From: Arachnia propionica
GTDB taxonomy: Bacteria > Actinomycetota > Actinomycetes > Propionibacteriales > Propionibacteriaceae
Assembly: GCF_003859805.1 (NCBI RefSeq)
Contig: NZ_RQZG01000001.1
Span: 475,553-539,552 of the forward strand
Reading direction: 5' to 3'
Length of the DNA stretch: 64,000 nt
This document shows, one piece after another, positions 46,188 through 55,230 of the stretch. The position numbers and the translations under genes were made by a program. Below the pieces are notes generated by a model. The model was given only the letters and a program-made list of their open reading frames with translations. It was not told the origin of the DNA and did no database searches. Each line of letters opens with the position of its first letter. Positions within the stretch are counted from its first letter, which is position 1.

Positions 46188-46941
46188 TCACCAGTTCCGC
46201 CTCAGTCTTGGGCACCACAACAGTGGCGGGTAACTCATCTCCAGCTCCACCGGCGGCCAAGCCCACACACTCTCGACCACACTCCTGTGGCTCCGGGGCC
46301 CTGGGCGCTCCGGAGGGATCGGCCAAGCGCCCTCCGTGACAGCGACCTCGTCGAGAGGCCCACCCTGAACATCACACTCATCACCAGCCCCGTTCGTGGA
46401 GGCCTCCCAGGTCTTGGGGCGGAATTCGGGTTTGGGTGCTGCGGATTCGTCGCTGAGGAGTCCCATGTGTGGTCCTTCGGCCTGGGTGGCTGAGCCGACT
46501 CCGAATCGCGCGGCCCAGGGGTTGGCGAACTGCCACCGGTCGTCGGCGGTTTCGACCCACAGCCATGCTGTCCCGTTGTGCATCACTGCTGCCCCGGCTT
46601 CCCGGCCGTGAGTCCAGGCACTCATGAGCTGCTGCCCATACTCCGGGCAGCTCCCTTCACGGAGTCCGTGCAGGGTCAAGGTGCGCCAATCGAGCTCGAC
46701 CTCGACCCCGCCGCTGGACCAGGCCGTGATGGTCCCCGTCAGGCAGCCCCGGCGAGCCGGTTGGTGGCTCACCGGGACCTGTCCTGGAAGCGGTGTGAAT
46801 GGCCCCATCCCCGGTTCGAGCTGAAGCAGTGATGATGACCGAGACAACCTCCACGAGCAGCAGCGTGTGGGCGATGGGGCCAGCCAGGCAACGGGCTGTG
46901 ACCCAGCGCTTCCCTTCAGACTTGAAGGCCACAAGGAGCAT
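46188..46941 (-). pseudogene. Hypothetical protein, probably frameshifted
   Basis: Two overlapping frames each look coding over part of their length. The frame starting at 46941 gives a plausible N-terminus with a membrane segment (GPIAHTLLLVEVVSVIITAS). The other frame, from about 46800 down to 46188, gives a Trp-rich C-terminal part (GTITAWSSGGVEVELDW, AVMHNGTAWLWVE). No family is recognised. It may be a decayed gene or two fragments. The adjoining 46942-47219 holds no gene I can support. Confidence 0.35.
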
Positions 46942-47219
46942 CGTGGGGATCTGGGACCGGTGACGGTGATGGGGAGTCAGTGAAGTTCTGGTTCGTGTGC
47001 CCGGCCGAGTTGAGGAACCGCGGCGTCCAGGATGTGCTTGTCGTCGTCTGCGTCGGACTCAGGGATCTGCCAAGTCCTTCGGCAAAGTGGTTTGACCAGG
47101 CGAGGGTCCAGACCTGTCTGATCCATCTGCTGCGTGCCAGCTTCCGGGAATGCAACCAAGCATCACTGGCCCGAGATCACCGGGAACCTCAGGCCTGTCT
47201 CATGAGACCTCTACTCCGC

Positions 47220-47544
47220 AGGCCGCCGAGGCGGCAGGGATGCGTTGCCTTCGTGCCGATGACTTCTGGGGACGGACACGGACCATGTCCTGGATGACGT
47301 GCTGAGCCTCATCTGGCGTTCTCGCTTCGTCCTGGCTGACCTGACCGGGAAGAACCCCAACGTCTTCTACGAGACCGGCATCGCCCACTCCGTCGGGCGC
47401 AGGACCATTCTCATCACCCAGTCGATGGCTGACGTGCCCTTTGATCTCCAAGGGCTACGAGTTCTTCACTACCTGGACAATGAGGAAGGACGGCATCGGT
47501 TGTCCCAAGGAATCACTGATCGCCTGCGAACCCTGATGACCTGA
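47220..47544 (+). pseudogene. Nucleotide-binding TIR-like/deoxyribosyltransferase-like fragment
   Basis: The last 80 codons (47299-47544) read IWRSRFVLADLTGKNPNVFYE, then TGIAHSVGRRTILITQ and DVPFDLQGLRVLHY. This is a recognisable C-terminal half of the TIR/nucleoside-deoxyribosyltransferase-like family in bacterial sensor and conflict proteins. Upstream homology (EAAGMRCLRADDFWG) lies in another frame before a stop at 47260-47262, so the gene is truncated and frameshifted. Confidence 0.55.
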
Positions 47545-47551
47545 CCCCGGC

Positions 47552-47905
47552 TCAGGTGTTTGCGGCCTTGATGACCCGGGCGATGGCGTCGCGGGAAGTG
47601 GCGAGGGTGGTGATGGTGGCCTCGATGCGTTCCTGCTCTCGTCTCAGCTCGGCGATCGTCTCGGAGCAGATCGGTGTGAGCTGGCCCGCTCGTTCGATCA
47701 GGCACGGCAGGACCGCTCGAATGGTCTGCGTGCTCAGGCCCGCATCGAGGAGCTGCCGGATGCGGCGCGCGACACCGACGTCCTGGTCGCTGTAGTCCCG
47801 GTATCCGGAGGCGTCTCGCACGGGTTCGAGCAGGCCTTGCTCCTCGTAGTAGCGCAGCAACCGGGGAGCGATGCCGGTGTGAGCCGCGACGTCGGAGATG
47901 CGCAT
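47552..47905 (-). CDS. MerR family transcriptional regulator
   Basis: This 117-residue protein starts at the ATG at 47905, behind GGGAGG. The HTH is MRISDVAAHTGIAPRLLRYY, followed by EEQGLLEPVRDASGYRDYSD, then a dimerisation helix. It is close to the small MerR regulators controlling efflux. It is divergent from an MFS gene with a MerR-type dyad between them, so that gene is its likely target. Confidence 0.88.
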   Translation of the reverse strand: MRISDVAAHTGIAPRLLRYYEEQGLLEPVRDASGYRDYSDQDVGVARRIRQLLDAGLSTQTIRAVLPCLIERAGQLTPICSETIAELRREQERIEATITTLATSRDAIARVIKAANT

Positions 47906-47931
47906 GACCATGCCTCCCGTTGCCGGACTTG

Positions 47932-47951
47932 CCTTCTCATCGATGTGAAGG
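47932..47951. promoter_or_regulatory. MerR-type operator
   Basis: CCTTCTCATCGATGTGAAGG is an almost perfect 20-base palindrome (one mismatched pair) between the MerR and MFS starts. The MFS ATG at 47966 lies close downstream, so its transcript may be nearly leaderless. Confidence 0.6.
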
Positions 47952-47965
47952 TTGAGCCTATCAGG

Positions 47966-49165
47966 ATGAACAACGAACTTCCGCCCCCCAGTCACTCCTT
48001 CCCGCTTCGAGGACTCACGGTCATCGGTTTCGTCGTGCTGGTGTTCTGCACCGGGACGGCGGAGTACTTGGTGGCCGGCGTGTTGCCGCTGCTCGCGCAC
48101 GACATGACGGTGGATCTGGCCACCGCCGGGCAGGCCGTGACGGCCTATGCACTGGGAGTTGCCCTCGGAGGGCCGATCATCACCGCACTGACGGCCCGCC
48201 TGCCGCGCAAAGAACTGGCGCTGACGCTGGGCGCCGTGTTCGTGATCGGCCTGGTGATCACGGTGGCCGCCCCGAACTATGGATGGATGATCGTCGGCCG
48301 CGTGGTCTCGGCTTGCAGTCAGGCACCCTTGTTCGCGATCGCGCTGACCACGATGACCGCGCACATGGGTCCCGAACGGCAGGGAAGTGCGATTGCCATC
48401 GTGACCTCGGGCCTGACCGTCGCGACCGTGCTGGGGGTACCTCTGGGCAGCCTGTTGGGTGGGAGCACGAACTGGCGTGTCCCCTTCACCATTGCGGCAG
48501 GCATCGCAGCGGCTGCGGTCACGGCATTGGCCGTGTCGATGCCACGAACACCTGCACCGACCACGGGAATCGGCGATGAGATCCACACCCTGCTTCGAGG
48601 ACCGGTGCTCCTGGCCGTGGCGACGACCGCAATCGGGTTCGCCGGGGTCAGTGTGGTGTTCACCTACCTGGTCCCACTGCTCGTCGAGGTGACCGGCATC
48701 ACCTCGACGGTGATCCCGGGATTGCTGCTCGCGTACGGCATCGGAGGCGTCATCGGGAACCTGGTCGCAGGGCGATTCACGGATCGGTCCCTCGGCAGGA
48801 CCTTGACCGGGGTCTTCCTCGCCCTGTCCCTCGTGCTGGCGGCGTTCCCTCTTCTCGCCCGCTCCTCCGGCCCCATGATCGTGCTGGTGTTGACCCTCGG
48901 ACTGTTGTCCACGGCGACGATTGCTCCCCTGCAGTCACTCGTGCTCCGTCATGCCGTCAAGGCCCCCAGCCTTGCACTGGCGGTCAACGTCGGGGCCTTC
49001 AATCTCGCCAACGCGATCGGTGCCGCACTCGGTGGGGTCGGTGTCGCCGTCGGACTGCTGCAATGGGGCGGTTTCGGGGGCAGTGCCTTTGCCCTGCTCG
49101 GCCTCGCCCTGTCAGTCATCGCGCTGCGTGTCGCCCCTTCTCCTGGCGACTCCTCAGCACTCTGA
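47966..49165 (+). CDS. MFS transporter (AraJ/Cmx-like)
   Basis: This 399-residue, 12-helix protein begins with a polar tail, then LTVIGFVVLVFCTGTAEYLVAGVLP. The PGLLLAYGIGGVIGNLVAGRFTDR stretch and the NVGAFNLANAIGAALGG helix are typical of AraJ/chloramphenicol-exporter-like proteins. The start is the ATG at 47966 after AGG. It is paired with the divergent MerR. Possible substrates include drugs or sugars. Confidence 0.87.
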   Translation: MNNELPPPSHSFPLRGLTVIGFVVLVFCTGTAEYLVAGVLPLLAHDMTVDLATAGQAVTAYALGVALGGPIITALTARLPRKELALTLGAVFVIGLVITVAAPNYGWMIVGRVVSACSQAPLFAIALTTMTAHMGPERQGSAIAIVTSGLTVATVLGVPLGSLLGGSTNWRVPFTIAAGIAAAAVTALAVSMPRTPAPTTGIGDEIHTLLRGPVLLAVATTAIGFAGVSVVFTYLVPLLVEVTGITSTVIPGLLLAYGIGGVIGNLVAGRFTDRSLGRTLTGVFLALSLVLAAFPLLARSSGPMIVLVLTLGLLSTATIAPLQSLVLRHAVKAPSLALAVNVGAFNLANAIGAALGGVGVAVGLLQWGGFGGSAFALLGLALSVIALRVAPSPGDSSAL

Positions 49166-49318
49166 GGAGCCGGTCCGCCAGGAATGCCACACACCCGTCA
49201 AGCCACGCCTCCTGGTATGCGTCGACCTGCCCACAACGGTGTCACACCCGGCCGGAGCCCAAAGTTTTGTATTTCAAAGTACAGATGAGGTGACTTCCCC
49301 AACAAGGCAAAGCCACGC

Positions 49319-49546
49319 ATGTTCGACGAGACCGCGGTGCTCGACGCCGCAACACACGAGTTCCGTGCGCACGGGTTCGCCGACACGTCGACCGAGCCGT
49401 TGTTCGAGGCCTCAGGCGTTGGACGCAGCACGCTGTACAACACGTTCACCTCGAAGGAGGAGTTCTTGGTGCGAGCACTGGCGAGCGCCGCTAGACACGG
49501 CGGCCCTGAGTACGTGCAGGGCAGGCTGCAGTCCTCAACGCTGTCG
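49319..49546 (+). pseudogene. TetR regulator fragment (DNA-binding domain only)
   Basis: The first 65 codons encode a normal TetR HTH (VLDAATHEFRAHGFADTSTE, SGVGRSTLYNTFTSKEEFLV). After about 75 residues homology ends and the frame runs into the antisense strand of the AraC gene to a stop at 49609. The ligand-binding domain is missing, so this is a truncated gene. It probably marks a deletion junction near 49540. Confidence 0.7.
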
Positions 49547-50485
49547 TCGGATCGAGCCCGGTGTGCTTCCGATGATGCGAGCGAAGGCTCGGTTGAATCC
49601 GGCTTCTGACCGGTAGCCGACCTCGGTGGCGAGCCGCGCGGCTGTGATGTTCTCGTCGCGGAGTCGGGTGTGGGCGATGTTCATGCGCCAGCGGGTGAGG
49701 TATGCGATCGGGGCTTCACCGACGAGTTCCGTGAAGCGGGTGCTGAACGATGATCGCGACATCGTGGCGGTCTGGGCGAGTCGTCCGAGCGTCCATTCCC
49801 TACCCGGCTCGGCATGGATCGCTTCGAGCACGCGTCCGATCCTCGGATCCTGGATCGCGCGAAGCCATCCCGCTCCGGTGTCTGAAGCGGTGGTGAGCCA
49901 TGCGCGGATCGCTTGGATGACGAGAATGTCGGCGAGTCTTGTGGCCACCGCCTCCCCACCGGGCTGCAACTCCGAGAGCTCGCCGGCCATGAGGCGCACG
50001 GTGTCATGGATCGACGATGCCGTCGAGACGGCGTCGCCGCCGATGTGCAGCACTGACGGAAGTGCGCGCATGAGTTCGCGGGCAGCGGGATCGTCGAATG
50101 AGACGACGCTGCAGATCATCTGCGCGGCGCGGCCGGAACCCCCGTGCCGCAGCACAGAGTAGTGGTCGGTGAGGTACTGCTGTGGCAGGAGGTCGACGCG
50201 AGGCACCGGCCCTCCATCTTCAGCGCTGGCGAGGTCGTGCCCGAGCCCGTGCGGTACCAGGGCGAGATCACCCGCGTGCAGCTGGAGTGGAACGGCACCG
50301 GGGAGACGGAGCCAGCAGGTGCCGGTGGTGATGATGTGAACACTGATCGAGTCGGGGATCGCGGGCATCTCGAATGCCCAGGGCTCGGCAAGCTCGGCGT
50401 GGGAGTAGAAGATGCTGCGCATGCGTAGCGTGTGCAACACCCGCGCCAGTCGGTCAGTGCTGCCAGCCATCGGCCCCGGTCCCAT
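49535..50485 (-). CDS. AraC family transcriptional regulator with cupin domain
   Basis: This protein has about 316 residues. An N-terminal AraC-binding cupin (ISVHIITTGTCWLRLPGAVP, LHAGDLALVPHGLGHDL) is followed by a C-terminal double HTH (WTLGRLAQTATMSRSSFSTRF, ITAARLATEVGYRSEAGFNRAF). Several in-frame starts exist (50497, 50485, 50470), and none has an ideal ribosome site. It is divergent from the second NmrA/DUF1772 pair, so it is that cassette's likely regulator. Confidence 0.87.
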   Translation of the reverse strand: MGPGPMAGSTDRLARVLHTLRMRSIFYSHAELAEPWAFEMPAIPDSISVHIITTGTCWLRLPGAVPLQLHAGDLALVPHGLGHDLASAEDGGPVPRVDLLPQQYLTDHYSVLRHGGSGRAAQMICSVVSFDDPAARELMRALPSVLHIGGDAVSTASSIHDTVRLMAGELSELQPGGEAVATRLADILVIQAIRAWLTTASDTGAGWLRAIQDPRIGRVLEAIHAEPGREWTLGRLAQTATMSRSSFSTRFTELVGEAPIAYLTRWRMNIAHTRLRDENITAARLATEVGYRSEAGFNRAFARIIGSTPGSIRRQR

Positions 50486-50627
50486 GCCTCCCACCATCTC
50501 ACACAATCGCGCCGATTCACCGAGGCAGTCGGATGAACGGTCAAGGAAATCGGATGAACTGACATGGTGTCTCCATTGCCTGCCTCCTAGCTTTGATTCA
50601 CAAGCAACAGACACGAGAGGACGCGTC

Positions 50628-51491
50628 ATGTACGTCATCGCAGGAGCAACGGGAAGGGTCGGATCCGCGACCGCGAAGAATCTGCTCAACGAGGGAAAAG
50701 CCGTTCGGGTGCTGGTACGGCGGCGTTCCGACGCCGACGAGTGGGAGGCGCAGGGGGCAGAGGCACGCGTCGTGCACCTCGATGATCGCGCGGAACTCGC
50801 TGATGCGCTGACCGGCTGTGCCGGATTCTTCGCGCTCCTGCCGTTCGATCTGGCTGCCGATGACCTCGATGACCACGCCGCGCGTCTGATCGCCTCGATC
50901 GCGGGTGCCGTTGCCGATGCGAACGTCCCGCATGTGGTGATGCTGTCCTCCACGGGTGCAGACCTGGCTGAGGGCACAGGTCCGATCACCGGACTGTACG
51001 GTCTGGAACAGGCCCTGCGCGCAACGGGCACCGTGCTGACCGCGCTGCGCTCAGGGCATTTCCAAGAGAAGGTCAGCGACGTGGTCGAGGTCGCCCGTGA
51101 AACGGGTGTCTATCCGGTGTTCGCCACCTCAGCGGATGTGCCTCTGCCGATGGTCGCCACTGCTGATCTGGGCGCTGTTGCAGCCCAAGCGCTCCAATCG
51201 CCGCCCGATGTCAGTGAGGATGTCGATGTCATCGGCCCTTCCTACTCTGAGCGGGCCGTCGCCGCGCTGCTGGGCGAGGCACTCGGAAGGGAACTGCAGG
51301 TTGCAACGCTTCCGGAACGAGCCCGGGTGAGTGCTCTGGTCGAGGCGGGGTTCCGTCCACACATCGCCGAGAGCCTGGCCGAGCTGTATCGCGCAGACGA
51401 GCAAGGGCTGCTCGCGCCACGGGGCGACCGCATGGTGCGCGTCCACACACCTGTCGAAACTACCATCAAGCGCGTCCTCGCGGCTCGCTGA
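50628..51491 (+). CDS. NmrA-type NAD(P)-binding reductase, copy 2
   Basis: This 287-residue protein starts at the ATG at 50628 behind GAGAGGA. The Rossmann motif is MYVIAGATGRVGSATAKNLL. The rest resembles NAD(P)H-binding quinone-reductase-like or NmrA proteins. It lies 11 bases before a DUF1772 gene and diverges from an AraC gene, matching the cassette logic of the MerR-controlled pair at 42882-44203. Confidence 0.87.
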   Translation: MYVIAGATGRVGSATAKNLLNEGKAVRVLVRRRSDADEWEAQGAEARVVHLDDRAELADALTGCAGFFALLPFDLAADDLDDHAARLIASIAGAVADANVPHVVMLSSTGADLAEGTGPITGLYGLEQALRATGTVLTALRSGHFQEKVSDVVEVARETGVYPVFATSADVPLPMVATADLGAVAAQALQSPPDVSEDVDVIGPSYSERAVAALLGEALGRELQVATLPERARVSALVEAGFRPHIAESLAELYRADEQGLLAPRGDRMVRVHTPVETTIKRVLAAR

Positions 51492-51502
51492 GTCAAAGTG
51501 TC

Positions 51503-51985
51503 ATGTTCTCTCTTCTCGACGCTCTAGCCGTCGCAGCAAGCGTCGCGAACGGGCTACTCGCCGGACTGTTCCTCGCTTTCGCCTGCGCCGTGGCACCGGG
51601 ATTGCGTCATGTTGATGACGCCGTCTACGTCCAAGCGTTTCGCTCGATCAACCGAGTGATCTTGAACGGCTGGTTCCTGCTGGTGTTCTTCGCCGCCCCG
51701 CTCACAGCAACTGCCCACGCATTGCTCGAGACGTGGCAGACGGACGAGACCCCGCCAGTGTCGGCGTGGACTGGCGCAGTATGTTCTGTGCTCACGTTCG
51801 CGATGACGGTCACGCGAAATGTGCCTCTGAACACGCAGCTCGACCGAGCCGCCGTCAGCACTGCGTCGGAACAACACGCTGCACGCGGGCGATTCGAGGA
51901 ACGGTGGAACTGGTGGAACCTCGCCCGCACCATGACCAGCATCAGCGCGCTCCTGAGCCTCGTCACTGCAAGCGTTCTCGCTTAA
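51503..51985 (+). CDS. DUF1772 (anthrone oxygenase-like) membrane protein, copy 2
   Basis: This 160-residue, four-helix protein has the DUF1772 pattern GLLAGLFLAFACAVAPGLRH, then VPLNTQLDRAA and FEERWNWWNLART. It follows the NmrA-type gene closely and is probably co-transcribed with it. A terminator lies 25 bases downstream. Function unproven. Confidence 0.82.
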   Translation: MFSLLDALAVAASVANGLLAGLFLAFACAVAPGLRHVDDAVYVQAFRSINRVILNGWFLLVFFAAPLTATAHALLETWQTDETPPVSAWTGAVCSVLTFAMTVTRNVPLNTQLDRAAVSTASEQHAARGRFEERWNWWNLARTMTSISALLSLVTASVLA

Positions 51986-52009
51986 CCAGGAGACTTCACC
52001 GTAGAAACG

Positions 52010-52036
52010 AAACTACCCCGTCTGACGGGCAGTTTT
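52010..52036 (+). terminator. Rho-independent terminator
   Basis: AAACT/AGTTT and CCCG/CGGG pair around the loop TCTGA, followed by TTTT. It ends the NmrA/DUF1772 operon. Confidence 0.6.
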
Positions 52037-52049
52037 CGAGCATTGGAGA

Positions 52050-52108
52050 TTTATTCAGGAAATGAGCAAAGCCTCTCTGACTAGGGATTTCACTGTTCCC
52101 TGAATAAA
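52050..52108. repeat. Inverted repeat TTTATTCAGG
   Basis: TTTATTCAGG (52050-52059) and CCTGAATAAA (52099-52108) are exact complements 39 bases apart. They lie in an AT-rich stretch between the terminator and the IS3 fragment. It may be an element end or a target-site relic. Confidence 0.45.
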
Positions 52109-52159
52109 CCTCTTGGTCTGCCCTAGATTTTGTGGACAGTGACGAAAATCATGTTTGAT

Positions 52160-52462
52160 TTAGGCTGACGCCTGGTTTTTGCACCATTCATTGCGGACTT
52201 CGTTCGGGGTTTTGTAGCCCAGTGTTGATTGGAGTCTGATTTGATTGTGGCAGGTTTTTGTCCAGTGCGTCACGTCCTTGATTGCCTTGTCGCGGGTGGG
52301 GCAGATTTTCCGGTTGACGAGTTCTTTCTTCTGGGCGGCGTTGAAGGATTCCGTGGCGTTGTCGTAACAGCTTCCCGCGCGTCCCAGTGATGGCTGGATG
52401 CCGTGTCGGGTCATGGCTTGGGCGTATTCTTCTGAGGTGTACTGGGAACTGACGCGGAAGTT
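52160..52462 (-). mobile_element. IS3-family transposase fragment (OrfB C-terminus)
   Basis: About 100 codons encode the C-terminal end of an IS3-type integrase: SSQYTSEEYAQAMTRHGI, then GSCYDNATESFNAAQKKEL and IRLQSTLGYKTPNEV. The catalytic glutamate (NATESFNA) is present, but everything before the SQYTS strand is missing. The segment is less GC-rich than its surroundings, consistent with acquisition. The next 125 bases (52463-52586) show no gene. Confidence 0.8.
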
Positions 52463-52586
52463 CGCAACTGGGTAGTCCCGCGAGTGCTAGGCAAAGCGGT
52501 GGTCTGGTTGCCTGAGCGAATGACGGCGACGCTGGTCATGTGCTCGACGTCCGTCGGGTAGCGACCTTCATGAGGAGGCCCAACGG

Positions 52587-53397
52587 ATGTCATCATCCAC
52601 AACCAGCGCGACATCAACTCGATCAGAGAGTTCCTGCGCAAACCGCTCCTCTGGGCTTGCGCTGACGGCGCTGAGCGTCGGTGGCTTCGGCATCGGCTTG
52701 ACTGAGTTCGTCATCGCAGGATCGTTGATGGAGGTCGGCACCGACCTCGAGGTCAGCGTCTCGGGGGCGGGTCAGCTCGTCGGTGTGTACGCCCTGGCCG
52801 TCGCGCCAGGGGCGCTGATTCTGACGCCGTTGCTGATGCGGCGATCCCCGAAATGGGCGCTGGTCGCGTTGCTGGGGTTCTTCATCGTCGGGAACGTGCT
52901 GTCGGCGTGGGCTCCCGGATACGGGGTGATGTATGCCGGGCGCATCGTGGCCGCGCTGGCGCATGGTGGCTACTTTGGCATCGGGGCCGTCTTGGCTGGC
53001 TCGTTGGTTCTTCAAAGCGCAGGCGTGCTTCGGCGGTGTGCTACCAGCGGTGATCCTTGGCCTTGGGCTGGTCTCAGGGTCACGGATCGGCATGACCATT
53101 GGCCTGTTCGTGCTGGGCACCGTCGGATTCGCCACAGTACCCGGCCTGCAGGCCCATGTCCTCCAGCACGCCGAAGGCGCAGCAACCCTTGCCTCAGCGG
53201 TGAACATCGTCGCCTTCAACCTGGGCAACAGCCTGGGTGTCACCCTTGCCGGAATCACCATCTGTGCCGGATTCGGTCTCCTCAGCCCAGCTCTGGTCGG
53301 AACGGCTCTCAGCACCATCGGGCTCGGGCTGGTCATGGCCGCTCGAGTGATCAGACACACAGAGACAGGAAATCGTCATGGATCTGCAGCTCACTGA
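52587..53397 (+). pseudogene. MFS transporter remnant (AraJ-like, internal deletion)
   Basis: The N-terminal half (LALTALSVGGFGIGLTEFVI to GGYFGIGAVLAGSLV) is in one frame. From about 53005 the protein continues in the next frame with the late helices (LPAVILGLGLVSGSRIGMTI, ASAVNIVAFNLGNSLGVTLA). Around 120-150 residues covering the central helices are missing. The remnant is next to the IS3 fragment and overlaps the start of the SDR gene by 20 bases. Confidence 0.78.
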
Positions 53398-54160
53398 CCG
53401 CATCGTCATCGTCACCGGCGGAACGAGCGGGATAGGACTCGCCATCGTCCACGAACTCACCGAGGAAGGCGCGATCCCCGTCGCTGTCGCCCGCCGTGAC
53501 CCCGACGACGGTGTGCTCCCCGACCGCGCGGAGTTCATCTCAGCGGATCTCACCGATCCCGACGCAACGACCATTGTCGTGGACCAGGTGCTGCAGCGGC
53601 ACGGCCGCCTCGATGGGCTCGTCAACAATGCCGCCTTGTTCGACACCAGAGATTCTCTCAGCGAGATCGAGGACGAACTGTGGCGGTCAACGTTCGAAGT
53701 GAACGTCATCGCGCCCGCTCGGCTCATGCGTGCCGCACTCCCCGCTCTCCGCAAGGCTGGCGGCAGCGTGGTCCACGTGGGAAGTGAGGCCGGTCGCATG
53801 CCGGATGCCACCATGGCTGCCTATGCGGCCTCGAAGGCGGCACTGCTGTCGCTGTCGAAGTCGTTGGCCGCCGAGCAGGGCCCCCTGGGGGTGCGCTCCA
53901 ACGTCGTTTCCCCAGGTCCGACCCGGACCGCGCTCTTCGATGCCCCGGGCGGCTTCGCCGAGCAGCTCGCTGAACGGTTCGGCACCGACCCGGACAGCGC
54001 AGTCGACCGCTTCATCCGTGACGAACGCCGCCTACCGATCGGACGCATTGGCACCCCTGACGATGTCGCGGGAGTCGTCACCTATCTCCTCTCACCGCGC
54101 GCTCGTCAGGTGACCGGCTCGGAATGGGCGGTTGACGGAGGCGCCCTGCGTCAGCTGTGA
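53378..54160 (+). CDS. Short-chain dehydrogenase/reductase
   Basis: This 260-residue classical SDR has the cofactor motif VTGGTSGIGLAIVHEL, the NNA motif in VNNAALFD, and the active-site Ser with YAASKAALLSL (Tyr and Lys). The C-terminus ends VTGSEWAVDGGALRQL, usual for FabG-like SDRs. Cofactor preference and substrate are unknown. The start lies inside the end of the MFS remnant, implying that the two were once co-transcribed. Confidence 0.9.
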   Translation: MDLQLTDRIVIVTGGTSGIGLAIVHELTEEGAIPVAVARRDPDDGVLPDRAEFISADLTDPDATTIVVDQVLQRHGRLDGLVNNAALFDTRDSLSEIEDELWRSTFEVNVIAPARLMRAALPALRKAGGSVVHVGSEAGRMPDATMAAYAASKAALLSLSKSLAAEQGPLGVRSNVVSPGPTRTALFDAPGGFAEQLAERFGTDPDSAVDRFIRDERRLPIGRIGTPDDVAGVVTYLLSPRARQVTGSEWAVDGGALRQL

Positions 54161-54240
54161 TCCTGACCGGGACCTGGTGAATCCTCCACGCGGTCCAGCC
54201 GCGACACGTCCGCCAGGATGATGGATCGAGCGACGAGAAC

Positions 54241-55119
54241 TCACCCCAGCAGCCGCCGCAGTGCGGCAGACGACGGACTTCCCGGTTCAGCCGTGTGGGT
54301 GAGGATGCGTTGCCCGTTGCCCTCCGGCAGGTGCAACATCTCGTAGCCGAGTTCGATCTCGCCCACCTCCGGGTGACGGAGCCGTTTGAAGCCACTGGTG
54401 CACAGTCGCACATCGTGCCCCGCCCAGAGTCGCGCGAAATCCTGACTGTTCATCGACAGCTCGCCCACCAGCTCCACCACCCGACGGTCATCGGCGAACT
54501 GTGCGGCGACATATCGCAGGGATGCGACCGCCAGTGCAGCCTCGTGGTCCCAGTCCGGATACAGCTCACGCGTGCACTCGTCCAAGAACAGCAGCCTCAG
54601 CTGGTTGGGCCGATCATCCTCACGTTCTGGGGCATCCACATCGAGGTGCCGGGCCAGCAGCCGATGCCCGGCGGTGTTCCAGGCGAGGATGTCGTTGAAC
54701 CGCCCCAGCAGCATCGCGGGCACGCCACCCATCGCGTGCAGCAGCCTCTCTGCCCCCGGTGTGACGCGTTCCGTAAGGCTCTCCCGCAGTCGTCTCGATG
54801 GCATCGGATGCGCCAGTGCGTGGAGGTGGGCACGTTCATCGACGTCCAACTGCAGGGCCCGAGCCAATGCCTCGATCACCGCGTCGGAGGCGTTCTGTGA
54901 CTGTCCCTGCTCCAGCCGGGTCAGGTAGGTCACCGACACCCCGGCCAATTGTGCCAGCTCCTCCCGGCGCAACCCTGGCACACGCCGCCGTCCATAGCTG
55001 CGTACCCCCACGTCATCGGGGGTGATGCGATCCCGGCGCGAACGGAGGAACTCCCCCAGCTCCGTCACCGGTCGGTGATGGTCTCCGGTCAGGTTCGCTG
55101 GACGTGACATCATGGTCAC
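54241..55119 (-). CDS. XRE-type HTH regulator with MmyB ligand domain, copy 1
   Basis: This protein has about 292 residues. The N-terminal HTH is LGEFLRSRRDRITPDDVG, then RRVPGLRREELAQLAGVS and TYLTRLEQGQ. The C-terminal MmyB-like domain (AMLLGRFNDILAWNTAGHRL, GYEMLHLPEGNGQRIL) probably binds a fatty acid or other ligand. The start may be the GTG at 55119 or an ATG at 55113. It is divergent from a DHA2-type MFS gene, its likely target. A second pair of the same design lies at 57517-59962. Confidence 0.88.
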   Translation of the reverse strand: MTMMSRPANLTGDHHRPVTELGEFLRSRRDRITPDDVGVRSYGRRRVPGLRREELAQLAGVSVTYLTRLEQGQSQNASDAVIEALARALQLDVDERAHLHALAHPMPSRRLRESLTERVTPGAERLLHAMGGVPAMLLGRFNDILAWNTAGHRLLARHLDVDAPEREDDRPNQLRLLFLDECTRELYPDWDHEAALAVASLRYVAAQFADDRRVVELVGELSMNSQDFARLWAGHDVRLCTSGFKRLRHPEVGEIELGYEMLHLPEGNGQRILTHTAEPGSPSSAALRRLLG

Positions 55120-55230
55120 ATTCTCGCTGCCCCTCCTACCCCCAACCTGTCCCTGCCAGTACCAGCCACGAGTAGGCTCGCCACCTCAGAGGTCTGGTTG
55201 TCCCACGCCGACCGACCGAAGCTGGGGACC

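Noticed and set aside
46980..47297. A 105-codon frame before the TIR-like fragment
   Set aside because: Composition is non-coding and it does not match the family; homology to the fragment lies in another frame.
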